From positions 62,001-126,000 of the forward strand of contig NZ_BMKL01000001.1 of NCBI RefSeq assembly GCF_014644315.1: a DNA stretch of 64,000 nucleotides. The letters are read 5' to 3'. The DNA is from Tsuneonella deserti (GTDB lineage: Bacteria > Pseudomonadota > Alphaproteobacteria > Sphingomonadales > Sphingomonadaceae). Below are positions 8,608-17,808 of the stretch, piece by piece; position 1 is the first letter of the stretch, and each line of letters opens with the position of its first letter. The notes under the pieces are model-generated. The model was not told where the DNA came from and did no database searches. It worked only from the letters and a program-made list of their open reading frames with translations. A program made the translations under genes and the position numbers.

Positions 8608-10229
8608 ACGAGCAGACCCTCGTGAACGCGGCGGCAACAACCGATCCGGGACGGTGGTGGCGAGGCGCGGCGGTCTACCAGATCTATCCGCGCAGCTTCA
8701 TGGATTCGAACGGCGACGGCGTCGGCGATCTGCCGGGCATCACCAGCCGCCTCGATCACGTGGCATCTCTCGGGGTCGATGCGATCTGGCTCAGCCCCTT
8801 CTTCACCAGCCCGATGCGGGACTTCGGCTACGACGTGGCGGATTATTGCGATGTCGATCCGATCTTCGGCACGCTGGCCGACTTCGATGCACTGGTCGCG
8901 CGGGCGCATGCGCTCGGGCTGAAGGTCCTCATCGACCAGGTTTATTCGCACACCTCGGACGAACATCCGTGGTTTGCAGAGAGCCGCTCGGACAGAACCA
9001 ATCCGAAGAACGACTGGTATGTCTGGGCGGAAGCCAAGCCCGACGGGTCGCCGCCGTCCAATTGGCAATCCGTGTTCGGGGGTCCCGCGTGGACGTGGGA
9101 CGCCCGGCGCGGACAATATTACCTGCACAACTTCCTCGGGAGCCAACCGCAACTCAACGTGCACAACGCCGCCGTGCAGGACGCGGTGCTGAAAGTGGCC
9201 CGTTTCTGGCTCGATCGCGGAGTTGATGGGTTCCGGATCGACGCGCTCAACTTTGCGATGCACGACCCACAACTGCGCGACAATCCACCCGCCCCGCCCA
9301 CCGACCGCCGGCGCACGCGACCGTTCGATTTCCAGCGCCGAATCCACAACCAGTCACACCCTGACATACCGCAGTTCGTCGAGCGCATTCGCGCGCTGAC
9401 CAACGAATACGACGCGATCTTCACCGTAGCCGAAGTCGGCGGTGAAGAGGCCGAGGCCGAAATGAAGGCATTTACGCAAGGCCAAGCTCGCCTCAATTCG
9501 GCGTACAGTTTCAACTTCCTCTACGCCGAGCGCCTCACCCCTGGCCTAGTCTGCGCAGCACTCGCCGAGTGGCCCGATGCGCCGGGCATGGGCTGGCCGA
9601 GCTGGGCGTTCGAGAACCACGATGCCCCGCGCGCGCTCAGCCGCTGGTGGAGTGCCGAGCAGCGCGAGCGTGCCGCGCGGATGAAGATGCTGCTGCTGAT
9701 GTGCCTGCGCGGCAATGTCATCATCTACCAAGGCGAGGAGCTCGGCCTCACCCAAGTCGACATCCCGTTCGAACAGCTCCATGATCCCGAGGCGATCGCC
9801 AACTGGCCGCTTACTTTGAGCCGCGACGGCGCGCGCACCCCCATGCCGTGGACCGCGGACGCGGCCGATTTCGGCTTCGGCTCAACCGAGCCGTGGCTCC
9901 CTCTCGGTGCAGAGAACGCGGCGCGCGCGGTCGATCGGCAGAACGCCGACCAGAATTCACTGCTTTCGCACACCCGCAAGGTGCTTCGCCTGCGCAAAGC
10001 ACACCCGGCGCTGCACCACGGCACGGTCTCTCTATGCACGGCGGAAGGCGACGGTCTCACGCTCGAACGCGTCGCCGATGGTGAAACCGTGCGCTGCCTG
10101 TTCAACTTAGGCGCCGGGACGATTGTGCTCGATGGAGGCAACGACGGTCGCGTGCTCGCCGCGGTGAATGGCGCCACTGCCAAACGCCTGCCGCCGTTCG
10201 GCGCGCTCGTGCTGGAGATTGCCACGTGA
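8604..10229 (+). CDS. Cytoplasmic GH13 alpha-glucosidase (GH13_23-like)
   Basis: A 541-residue alpha-glucosidase splitting maltose and short maltodextrins to glucose. There is no signal peptide, so it should act in the cytoplasm on sugar imported by the MFS carrier. The N-terminal VYQIYPRSFMDSNGDGVGDL contains the calcium-binding loop of this GH13 branch. Catalytic residues are Asp213 (GFRIDALNF), Glu277 (TVAEVGG) and Asp340 (FENHDAPRALSR, typical of GH13_23). It starts at GTG 8604, overlapping the amylase stop, with GGAGGAAG 7 bases upstream. The product glucose would enter the Entner-Doudoroff cluster further along the window. Confidence 0.9.
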   Translation: MNEQTLVNAAATTDPGRWWRGAAVYQIYPRSFMDSNGDGVGDLPGITSRLDHVASLGVDAIWLSPFFTSPMRDFGYDVADYCDVDPIFGTLADFDALVARAHALGLKVLIDQVYSHTSDEHPWFAESRSDRTNPKNDWYVWAEAKPDGSPPSNWQSVFGGPAWTWDARRGQYYLHNFLGSQPQLNVHNAAVQDAVLKVARFWLDRGVDGFRIDALNFAMHDPQLRDNPPAPPTDRRRTRPFDFQRRIHNQSHPDIPQFVERIRALTNEYDAIFTVAEVGGEEAEAEMKAFTQGQARLNSAYSFNFLYAERLTPGLVCAALAEWPDAPGMGWPSWAFENHDAPRALSRWWSAEQRERAARMKMLLLMCLRGNVIIYQGEELGLTQVDIPFEQLHDPEAIANWPLTLSRDGARTPMPWTADAADFGFGSTEPWLPLGAENAARAVDRQNADQNSLLSHTRKVLRLRKAHPALHHGTVSLCTAEGDGLTLERVADGETVRCLFNLGAGTIVLDGGNDGRVLAAVNGATAKRLPPFGALVLEIAT

Positions 10230-12277
10230 AGCTGTTCGCCGCTGTCGCCGCCGCCGCCGCGATTCTTGCCGTGCCGGCGATGGCGCAGACCACCCCTGCG
10301 GTTGTCGCCGCCACCTCGCCCGACGGAAGCATCGCGCTCAGCGTCTCGACCGACAACGATGGGCGGCCGACCTGGTCGCTCAGCCGCAAGGGCAGGCTGC
10401 TGATCGCCCCTTCGAAACTCGGCTTCCTGCTGGCTGATGCAATGCCGTTCCAGCGCGGGTTCGCGATCGCCGGCTCTGAAACGGCCGCGGCCGACAGCCG
10501 CTGGGAGCAGCCCTGGGGCGAGCGCCGCTTCGTGCGCGACCGTCACAACGCCGTGACGGTTCATTTCCGTCAATCGGCGGACTGGGGCGGGCACCTGATG
10601 GACGTCACCTTCCGCCTGTTCGACGACGGGATCGGCTTCCGCTACGAAATCCCCCAGCAAGCCAGCCTGTCGACGATGAACATCGCTGACGAGTTGACCG
10701 AGTTCGACCTCGTCCCGCGCGGCACCGCCTGGTGGATTCCGGCGGGCGAGTGGAACCGCTACGAGCAGGTCTACCAGAAGACGCCGATCGACGCGGTTTC
10801 GACAGCGCATACGCCGATCACCATGAGGCTCGACGACGGGACGCACCTCTCCTTTCACGAGGCGGCTCTGGTCGATTACTCCGGCTACTGGCTCAAGCGC
10901 GCGAGCGGCGGCCTGTTCCGCACCACGCTTTCCCCCGCCGCCGAAGGGCCGCGCGTCAGCCGCAAGCTGCCTTTCAACACCCCCTGGCGCACTATCCGCA
11001 TCTCCGACAATGCAGCCGGGCTCGTCGAAAGCGATCTCGAGCTCAACCTGAACGAGCCCAATAAACTGGGCGATGTGTCTTGGTTCAAGCCGATCAAGTA
11101 CGTCGGCATCTGGTGGGGCATGATCTCCGGCAAGTGGAGCTGGGCCGAAGGGCCCGAGCACGGCGCCACCACCGCGCGCGCCCGGGAGACGATCGACTTC
11201 GCCGCCAGGCACGGCTTCGGCGGAGTGCTGATCGAAGGCTGGGACAAGGGCTGGAACGGCAACTGGTTCGGCCACGGACAGGACTTCAGTTTCACCGAGG
11301 CGACCCCCGATTTCGACCTCGCCGCGGTGGCCGGGTACGCCAAGAAGAAGAACATCCAGCTGATCGGTCACAACGAGACCGGCGGCAACATCGCCAATTA
11401 CGAAGCGCAGCTGGAAGACGCCTTCCGGCTTTACCAGTCGCTAGGGATGAACTCGGTCAAGACCGGCTACGTTGCCGACGCGGGCGGCATCATCGCGCCC
11501 GGCGACACGCCCGGCTCCATGCGCATGGAATGGCACGACGGCCAGCGCAGCGTCCAGCATCACCTGAAGGTGGTGGAGACCGCGGCGAAATACCACATCG
11601 CAATCAACGCGCACGAACCGGTCAAGGACACCGGGCTCCGGCGCACATATCCCAACTGGATCGATCGCGAAGGCGCGCGCGGAATGGAATACAACGCGTG
11701 GGCAAAGTTCGGCAACGGGCCGAGCCATGAGCCGACGCTGGTCTACACCCGCCTGCTGTCGGGGCCGATGGACTACACACCTGGCGTGTTGAGCCTCGAA
11801 GGATCGAACGGCAATGAGCTTGCCTCCACGCTCGGTAAGCAGCTTGGCTTGTACCTGGCGATCTATTCGCCGATCCAGATGGTCGCCGACTTCCCGGAGA
11901 AGCTGGCGCTGTACCCGCGGGAACTCGATTTCATCAGCCGCGTGCCCGCCGACTGGGCGGAGAGTCACCTGGTCGACGGAACCGTGGGAGAGTATGCGAT
12001 CTTCGCGCGAAAGGACCGGAACTCAGCCAATTGGTATGTCGGCGGGATCAACGACGCGACCGCGCGGACTTCGAGTGTGACGCTCTCCTTCCTCGAACCC
12101 GGCCGCCCGTACACCGCCACGATCTACCGCGATGGCGATGGCGCCGATGGGCTGGGTGCGCAGGACCTCAAGCACCGCATCGCGATCGAGACGCGCACGA
12201 TGCGCAAGGGTGATGTGCTTACGACCTGGATGGCCCCGGCCGGCGGCTACGCGGTCGAGCTGAAGCCCGGCAAATGA
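10226..12277 (+). CDS. GH97 alpha-glucosidase (SusB-like), secreted
   Basis: A 683-residue glycoside hydrolase family 97 protein. Residues 1-20 are a signal peptide (AVPAMA before QTTPA), so it works in the periplasm. The N-terminal half is the GH97 beta-sandwich; the catalytic barrel contains GGVLIEGWDKGWNG, IGHNETGGNIANYE and HEPVKDTGLRRTYPN. The Glu in the last motif matches the stretch that carries a catalytic base in Bacteroides SusB and fits the inverting alpha-glucosidase branch rather than the retaining galactosidase branch, which has Asp. GTG 10226 overlaps the preceding stop (GTGA). It probably trims maltodextrins released by the amylase. Confidence 0.9.
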   Translation: MKLFAAVAAAAAILAVPAMAQTTPAVVAATSPDGSIALSVSTDNDGRPTWSLSRKGRLLIAPSKLGFLLADAMPFQRGFAIAGSETAAADSRWEQPWGERRFVRDRHNAVTVHFRQSADWGGHLMDVTFRLFDDGIGFRYEIPQQASLSTMNIADELTEFDLVPRGTAWWIPAGEWNRYEQVYQKTPIDAVSTAHTPITMRLDDGTHLSFHEAALVDYSGYWLKRASGGLFRTTLSPAAEGPRVSRKLPFNTPWRTIRISDNAAGLVESDLELNLNEPNKLGDVSWFKPIKYVGIWWGMISGKWSWAEGPEHGATTARARETIDFAARHGFGGVLIEGWDKGWNGNWFGHGQDFSFTEATPDFDLAAVAGYAKKKNIQLIGHNETGGNIANYEAQLEDAFRLYQSLGMNSVKTGYVADAGGIIAPGDTPGSMRMEWHDGQRSVQHHLKVVETAAKYHIAINAHEPVKDTGLRRTYPNWIDREGARGMEYNAWAKFGNGPSHEPTLVYTRLLSGPMDYTPGVLSLEGSNGNELASTLGKQLGLYLAIYSPIQMVADFPEKLALYPRELDFISRVPADWAESHLVDGTVGEYAIFARKDRNSANWYVGGINDATARTSSVTLSFLEPGRPYTATIYRDGDGADGLGAQDLKHRIAIETRTMRKGDVLTTWMAPAGGYAVELKPGK

Positions 12278-13191
12278 TCGTGCGCCTGATCGCGCTGGCC
12301 CTGCTCCTTGCCACGTGCGGCTGTGCGACCCTGCCGCCCGCGCCCGCTGCTCCCGCGCGCACGGTCGAGTGGGAGCAGCTCCAAGCGCCGGGCCTGCCCG
12401 AGCACCACGTGACGGTCTGGCTTCCCCCGGGTTACGACGCCAGCGGCGGCCCTTACCCCGTGCTCTACATGTGGGACGGGCAGAACCTGTTCGACCCCGC
12501 CAAGACGCAATACGGCAAGGCCTGGATGGTCGACCGTGTGCTCACCGACATGGTGGCGAAGGGTAGGGCCAAACCGCACATCGTCGTCGGCATATGGTCG
12601 CCGGTGGGCCTCGACCGCTACCGGCACTATTTGCCGCAACCGGCCGCCGCCGGGGCAGCTGGCGAGGTGGCTGCCGATGTCGCGCGCATGGCAGGCGGCC
12701 CGGTAGCCTCGGCCCAGGAACTGGAGTGGGTTGCCGACGTCCTCAAGCCGCGCGTCGATGCCGCCTTTCGCACCCGTACGGCTGCCCGCGACACCACCAT
12801 CATCGGCTCCAGCATGGGCGGCGTGATGGCCTGCTACGCGATCGTCGCCCGGCCCGACATATTCGGACGCGCCGGCTGCGTGAGCGCTCACTGGCCGGTC
12901 GCCGATCCGGATCTCGCCGAGAAGCATCGCACCGAGATCCTCGCCACGTGGCGAACCTGGCTCGCCCGCGATCTCGGCCAGCCGCAGGGGCGCCGGATCT
13001 GGCTTGACCATGGCACCGCGACGCTGGATGCCTATTACGGCCCGTGGCAGGACGCGATCGCGCAGGATCTGACCGACCTTGGCTGGATCGAAGGCCGCGA
13101 TTTTACAGCGCGAACCTACCCTGGCGCCGAGCACGACGAGATTTACTGGAACCAGCGCTTGCCCGAAATGCTCGCCTGGCTCTGGCGATGA
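12274..13191 (+). CDS. Lipoprotein esterase of the alpha/beta-hydrolase (CE1/esterase D) type
   Basis: A 305-residue predicted esterase. The N-terminus is a lipoprotein signal, hydrophobic with lipobox LATCGC and modified Cys at about residue 17. The hydrolase fold has the nucleophile elbow GSSMGG, LYMWDGQNLF as oxyanion region, and a C-terminal GAEHDEIYW with the likely catalytic His. It is the last gene of the operon and overlaps GH97 by ATGA. A role in removing acyl groups from polysaccharide or oligosaccharide is plausible from context, but the substrate is unknown. Confidence 0.8.
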   Translation: MIVRLIALALLLATCGCATLPPAPAAPARTVEWEQLQAPGLPEHHVTVWLPPGYDASGGPYPVLYMWDGQNLFDPAKTQYGKAWMVDRVLTDMVAKGRAKPHIVVGIWSPVGLDRYRHYLPQPAAAGAAGEVAADVARMAGGPVASAQELEWVADVLKPRVDAAFRTRTAARDTTIIGSSMGGVMACYAIVARPDIFGRAGCVSAHWPVADPDLAEKHRTEILATWRTWLARDLGQPQGRRIWLDHGTATLDAYYGPWQDAIAQDLTDLGWIEGRDFTARTYPGAEHDEIYWNQRLPEMLAWLWR

Positions 13192-13290
13192 CCGCCTGCG
13201 GGGCGATCCACCAGATTGCCGTCTGGGTCGCTGGCTGGCGCGGGCTGCCATGGGCTTGTCGAGGGCTCGAGGCGCGCATACAGATTTTGG

Positions 13291-14841
13291 ATGATAGCGT
13301 TATCAGAACAGGCCCGCGGAGTGCGGAAGCGGACGGCAGCGTTTTGGGGCGGATCGGCGGCCATTTCGCTGGGTGTGCTTCTGCACCTGCCAATGTTGGC
13401 GATGGCGCACCGCATGGGCAATCACCTCGTCGGAATGGCCATGGACGGCGGAATGCTCGCAGGCATGGGCTTGATCGCCGTGGGCGCGGTGCTGGCAACC
13501 TATGGCGCGCTGCCCGCTCGCAGGCCCATTCACGGCGACCTTGCGCGCACGAGCTTCGAAGCGCCCGATAGGACGCCTCTCAATCGATGGCACGCGGCCA
13601 CGGTTGCAGTGCTGATACTGGGCCTGGTCATCGACGTGATGAAGCCGGCCACACTCGGGTTCGTGCTGCCTGGCCTGACTGCCGAATATGGCATCTCGCA
13701 AAGCCAGGCCGCATGGTTGCCGACCGTCGCGCTATTGGGCACGACGATCGGCTCTTTCCTCTGGGGCTGGATCGCCGATGCCTTCGGACGGCGGGTGGCG
13801 ATCATGCTGTCCACCATCCTGTTCGCCGCGACCGCGATCTGCGGCGCGATGCCGGCGTTCGGCTGGAATCTTGTGATGTGCTTCCTGATGGGCGCGTCCG
13901 CGGGCGGAATGTTGCCGGTGGTATACGCTTTGCTTGCCGAGATCATGCCGCCCCGGCACCGCTCATGGGTGCTCGTTCTCGTCGGCGGCACCGGCTTGAT
14001 TGGCGGCTACCTCGCGGCAAGTGGCGCGGCACTCCTGATCGAACCGATATTCGGATGGCGGGCGTTGTGGCTCCAGGGTTTTCCGACGGCGCTGCTCTTG
14101 CTTGCGCTTAGCCGCATGATCCCCGAATCGCCTCGTTTCCTGGACGAGGAGGGGCGCCTGGAGGAGCTTGCGGATCTCGAGCGCAAGTTCGGTCTCCAGC
14201 CAGTTCCCCGCCCCGTGGCGGAGGCGCACACGGGCGCTTCCCATGAGCCGGGACACCGCTATTTGATCACTGCGCTCGTGATAGCGGCGCTTTGCTGGAG
14301 CCTCGTCAATTTCGGTCTGCTACTATGGCTTCCGACGGATCTTGCCACGCGCGGTTATAGCGTCGAGGTAGCGAGTGGCATTCTTGCCCGATCGTCGCTC
14401 CTGGCCTTGCCCACGATTGCACTTGCCGCTTGGCTGTATGCGCAGGTCAGCAGCAAGTGGACCCTTGTTGCGATGATCGTCTTGACGGCGGCGGGATTGG
14501 TGGGCGCGTTGCTGCCGGCCCCGTGGCTGTCGCAGGAACCTGTCCTTGTAGCGGTCATCGCGGTCCTGATCGTCGGCACCAACGGGACGATCGCGGTACT
14601 GCTCCCTTATACTGCGGAGAACTATCCGCTGGGCATGCGCGGTCGCGCGACTGGACTGGTGGCGGGCAGCAGCAAGTTCGGCGGCGTCGGAGTCCAATTG
14701 GCGGCCCTTGCCGGCTTCATCCCCACTCTGGTTGGAGCCGCTGCCGTATTGATTGTGCCGGCGGCCGTCTCTGCGGGAATGATTGCTTGGGCGGGACGGG
14801 AAACCCGCGGCCGGAGCTTACGAGAGCTCGAAGCGGAATAA
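13291..14841 (+). CDS. MFS transporter with two extra N-terminal helices
   Basis: A membrane transporter of about 516 residues. Two hydrophobic segments, joined by a Met/His-rich HRMGNHLVGMAMDGGM loop, precede a standard 12-helix MFS body. MFS landmarks are WIADAFGRRVAI (motif A), MIPESPRFL after helix 6 and ETRGRSLRELE at the C-terminus, as in sugar and metabolite:H+ symporters. The start is uncertain: ATG 13291 has no good ribosome binding site and lies inside a LacI-type operator (13292-13305), so initiation may be further down, for example at GTG 13321. The operator matches those of the beta-glucan locus, suggesting co-control with it rather than with the starch operon behind it. Substrate unknown. 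Confidence 0.78.
   Translation: MIALSEQARGVRKRTAAFWGGSAAISLGVLLHLPMLAMAHRMGNHLVGMAMDGGMLAGMGLIAVGAVLATYGALPARRPIHGDLARTSFEAPDRTPLNRWHAATVAVLILGLVIDVMKPATLGFVLPGLTAEYGISQSQAAWLPTVALLGTTIGSFLWGWIADAFGRRVAIMLSTILFAATAICGAMPAFGWNLVMCFLMGASAGGMLPVVYALLAEIMPPRHRSWVLVLVGGTGLIGGYLAASGAALLIEPIFGWRALWLQGFPTALLLLALSRMIPESPRFLDEEGRLEELADLERKFGLQPVPRPVAEAHTGASHEPGHRYLITALVIAALCWSLVNFGLLLWLPTDLATRGYSVEVASGILARSSLLALPTIALAAWLYAQVSSKWTLVAMIVLTAAGLVGALLPAPWLSQEPVLVAVIAVLIVGTNGTIAVLLPYTAENYPLGMRGRATGLVAGSSKFGGVGVQLAALAGFIPTLVGAAAVLIVPAAVSAGMIAWAGRETRGRSLRELEAE
13292..13305. promoter_or_regulatory. LacI-type operator candidate at the MFS gene start
   Basis: TGATAGCGTTATCA is palindromic at 12 of 14 positions. 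It shares CGTT and both outer ends with TGTTAGCGTTCACA (17725-17738, reverse), TATGATCGTTCACA (17703-17716, reverse) and TGATAACGTTCCCA (22456-22469). The four sites are all outside or at the edge of genes of the beta-glucan region, so they are probably bound by the LacI-type regulator encoded at 21314-22369. Confidence 0.6.
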
Positions 14842-14861
14842 GCCGGGCTCTGGCCTCGGGG

Positions 14862-16097
14862 TCATCTTACGCGCCGGATTGCGAGGATAAGCCCTGCGGA
14901 AAGCAGCGCGGCCACGGCCGAACCCGAAAAGAACAGCTCGATACGGCTACCTGTCATATCCATCCGCAGCGAAGCGAGCGCGATCGCCGGGGCGACTACC
15001 GCCGGGATCGTGTTGGCCAGGTTCATCAATCCGAGCAGGGCTCCCCGCCTCGAGCTTGGGCCGATGAGCTGCGCTACCAGCGCCAGGTCGATGGCGAGGA
15101 AACCGGACAGGGCGAGTTGAAACAGCGCATAGGCCCCCAGGAAAACCGGCCAAGCCGTCCCGGCGCCCAACAGCGCAAGGCAGGTTGCCACCCCGGCTGC
15201 AGCCACCGCTAGCGGCCAGCGACGGGCGCCGATCCGGTCGGATAAGCGCCCAGCTGCTACGGCGCCGACGATCGCCACGGCACTCGCTGCGAGCGAGAGC
15301 ACGGCGATCGCCCCGCTCGCGCTGCGCCCGCCCGCCCAGTTCCCATCGCTCTGGACGTTGTGGGAAATCAACAGGAACAGGAACCCGATCACGAACGCCG
15401 AACCCAGCTGAACGAGGAAGCGCGCCATCCACGCCAACGCAAAGTCGCGGCCGATGGAAAGCGCCGATCCGCCGGTCGGGCAGGGCAGATCCGAGGATTC
15501 TCCCGGGGCGGGGCGAAAGTTCCACAAGAGCAGCAATGGTGCGATGCTGGCGGCGGCCAGGATGCCGTTGGCGATGAACGCCGATGGCGGAGCCTGCGGA
15601 AACTGCCATGCCAACAACGCGGTCGCCGCGGACGACAGCGGCAGGGCTGCATTCAGCATTCCTGCGACGGTGCCCTTCGATGCATCCGGGGTATAATCGG
15701 CCAGCAGCGTTCCCAGTGGAGCGAACGTGAGGTTGAGCGCGAATTGAAAGAACACCAGTGCGCCGGCGAGCCGGGGAACTGTGTCGGCCAGCCCAAGAAT
15801 GACGAAGCTGGCGAAAAGAGCCATGACCCCGAACGCGATTATTCCCCGACGATCCCCGTAGGCGGCGAACCAACGGTCGCCCAGGTATCCGCCGGCCACG
15901 TGCGCCACGCTGGCCACGATGGCCCCGCCGAGGAGCAGCCAGCTCAGCACGATAGCCGACTGGGGACCCGCAATCGCTTCCACCCTCCGTGGCAGCAGGA
16001 ACACCAGCAGCGGCATGAAGGCAATGTGAGTGCCAAGATAGGCGAGTGGAAACGTCCAGGCCTCCCGCGAGCGCCCCTGCGCGCCCCGCCCGCTCAT
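14862..16097 (-). CDS. MFS transporter cotranscribed with the second halogenase
   Basis: A 411-residue MFS permease with about 12 hydrophobic helices. Motif-A-like loops are GGYLGDRWFAAYGDRRG in the N-terminal half and GRLSDRIGARRW in the C-terminal half. It lies 49 bases downstream of the halogenase gene on the same strand and faces the preceding MFS gene tail to tail with a 20-base gap. The pairing with a halogenase and a divergent TonB receptor suggests either import of a beta-glucan breakdown product or transport of the halogenase substrate or product; neither can be decided from sequence. Confidence 0.75.
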   Translation of the reverse strand: MSGRGAQGRSREAWTFPLAYLGTHIAFMPLLVFLLPRRVEAIAGPQSAIVLSWLLLGGAIVASVAHVAGGYLGDRWFAAYGDRRGIIAFGVMALFASFVILGLADTVPRLAGALVFFQFALNLTFAPLGTLLADYTPDASKGTVAGMLNAALPLSSAATALLAWQFPQAPPSAFIANGILAAASIAPLLLLWNFRPAPGESSDLPCPTGGSALSIGRDFALAWMARFLVQLGSAFVIGFLFLLISHNVQSDGNWAGGRSASGAIAVLSLAASAVAIVGAVAAGRLSDRIGARRWPLAVAAAGVATCLALLGAGTAWPVFLGAYALFQLALSGFLAIDLALVAQLIGPSSRRGALLGLMNLANTIPAVVAPAIALASLRMDMTGSRIELFFSGSAVAALLSAGLILAIRRVR

Positions 16098-16146
16098 GAA
16101 CGTGGTGCCGGCGCCGGGTCGCCAGGGCGGATGGAGCTGCGTGAAA

Positions 16147-17652
16147 TCAGACGTCCGCGGGGCAATAGGCCTTCACGAACTGTTCGTGGGCGGGCATTGC
16201 GTTGACCATGTAGCGGATCGACTGCTCGATACCGTCGATCTCGCGCTTGAGGTCGCTGCCACCCAACCGGTCAGTCATCGGGTTGTGCCCCTCCATCGCG
16301 ATCCCCTGGCCCATCATCACGGCCGCCCAACTGGTTTCGGTGAATAGCTCGTCTTCCTCACGGAACACCTGCCCTGTCTGACGGAACAGTTCGATTTTTT
16401 CCTCGAGGGTGTCCGGAATGCTCATGTTGCGACAGTAATCCCAGAACGGCGAATCGTCACGCGATGTCGCCTTGTAATGCAGGATGATGAAGTCCCTGAT
16501 CCGGTCATACTCTCGCCCGCTCAGGCGATTGAACGCATTCTCCTGCGTCGGCGTGATTCCATCCAGCGACAAGACCGAGACGAGCTTGGTGATGGCGGTA
16601 TTGACCAGGTGGATGGAGGTCGATTCCAGCGGCTCCATGAATCCGGCCGCAAGGCCAATGGCCACAACGTTGCGGTTCCAGAACTTTTTGCGCCGTCCAC
16701 TGACGAAACGCAGGAAATTCGGATCCGCCAACGGCTTTCCTGCGAGGTTCGCCAGCAGGATGTCGAGCGCTTCCTGGTTCTCCATGAACTCGGCACAATA
16801 GACGTGGCCGTTGCCGTTGCGGTGCTGGAGCGGGACCTGCCACTGCCAGCCCGCGCTCCAGGCGGTCGAGCGAGTGTACGGCGCCGGCGGGCTGCCATCG
16901 TCGCGGTTGCACGGGATCGCCACGGCGCGATTGCAGGGGAGCCAGTGGCTCCAATCCTCATATCCCGTCTCGAGCGCCTGCTCGATGAGCAGGCCGCGAA
17001 ATCCCGAGCAGTCCACGAACAGGTCGCCATCGATGTGTTGGCCGTCGTTCATCGTCACTGAACGCACGAACCCGCTCTCGCCGTCGAGCGCCACGTCCAC
17101 GACCATTCCTTCGCGCCGCACGACACCGCGCACCTCCGCATATTTGCGCAGGAGTGCGGCATAGCGTCCGGCGTCGATGTGATAGGCATAGTTGATCGGC
17201 GGAAGATCGGCCGGGTGATCGTCGGCCGTGCGGGCGAACCGCTGGAACATTGCCGCCATTGTTTCGGCATTGAACACCTGGATCGGACGCGGATCGCCCT
17301 CGCTCCGCAGCTTGTGCCACACGTGGTGGAAGGAGATGCCGTCGATTTCGTAGCCGTACGCACCGAACGGATGAAAGTAGTTATGGCCCTGCTTGCCCCA
17401 GTTCACGAACTGAATGCCGAGCTTGAAAGTGCCCTTGGACGCCGCGAGCATCTCGCGCTCGTCGATTTCCAGGAGCTTGTTGAACTGGACAAACGGCGGG
17501 ATGGTCGCTTCGCCCACGCCGATCGTGCCGATCTGCTCCGATTCGATCAGCTCGATGGAGAGGTCGTGCCCCGCCTTCAGTCGCGATAGTGCGGCGGCTG
17601 CCATCCACCCCGCCGTACCGCCGCCGACGATCACAATGCGTCTAATAGCCAT
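16147..17652 (-). CDS. Flavin-dependent (tryptophan-type) halogenase of the beta-glucan locus
   Basis: A 501-residue halogenase, paralogous to the one at 5252-6769. It has GGGTAGWMAAAA near the N-terminus, Lys77 in GTFKLGIQF, WQWQVP at 269-274 (usual WxWxIP with Ile replaced by Val) and PLESTSIH with Glu343. It is transcribed away from the second TonB receptor across a 156-base region with two operator-like sites, and is followed by an MFS gene. The association of halogenase and TonB receptor thus occurs twice within 13 kb. Natural substrate unknown. Confidence 0.88.
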   Translation of the reverse strand: MAIRRIVIVGGGTAGWMAAAALSRLKAGHDLSIELIESEQIGTIGVGEATIPPFVQFNKLLEIDEREMLAASKGTFKLGIQFVNWGKQGHNYFHPFGAYGYEIDGISFHHVWHKLRSEGDPRPIQVFNAETMAAMFQRFARTADDHPADLPPINYAYHIDAGRYAALLRKYAEVRGVVRREGMVVDVALDGESGFVRSVTMNDGQHIDGDLFVDCSGFRGLLIEQALETGYEDWSHWLPCNRAVAIPCNRDDGSPPAPYTRSTAWSAGWQWQVPLQHRNGNGHVYCAEFMENQEALDILLANLAGKPLADPNFLRFVSGRRKKFWNRNVVAIGLAAGFMEPLESTSIHLVNTAITKLVSVLSLDGITPTQENAFNRLSGREYDRIRDFIILHYKATSRDDSPFWDYCRNMSIPDTLEEKIELFRQTGQVFREEDELFTETSWAAVMMGQGIAMEGHNPMTDRLGGSDLKREIDGIEQSIRYMVNAMPAHEQFVKAYCPADV

Positions 17653-17702
17653 GGTCAGGACCCTGCATGTTCGGGCGCGCCATGACTACTGTCGGCCGCC
17701 TA

Positions 17703-17716
17703 TGTGAACGATCATA
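17703..17716. promoter_or_regulatory. LacI-type operator candidate, halogenase/TonB-receptor divergent promoter (site 1)
   Basis: TGTGAACGATCATA, read in reverse TATGATCGTTCACA. It shares 11 of 14 bases with the neighbouring site 2. The centre lies 22 bp from that of site 2, about two helical turns, so both can be contacted on one face of the DNA by a dimer or tetramer. Confidence 0.5.
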
Positions 17717-17724
17717 TTCTCGCT

Positions 17725-17738
17725 TGTGAACGCTAACA
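17725..17738. promoter_or_regulatory. LacI-type operator candidate, halogenase/TonB-receptor divergent promoter (site 2)
   Basis: TGTGAACGCTAACA, read in reverse TGTTAGCGTTCACA. It matches the operator-like site in front of the GH3 gene (22456-22469) at 11 of 14 positions and the one at 13292-13305 at 11 of 14. It lies 73 bases before the halogenase start on one side and 71 before the TonB-receptor start on the other, a good position to repress both directions. Confidence 0.6.
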
Positions 17739-17808
17739 AGAGCGGATATGTCGGGGGCAATCTGGGGCGAAAAGCTAAATCCGCCACCAGTCATCAGGGG
17801 AGGGTAGA

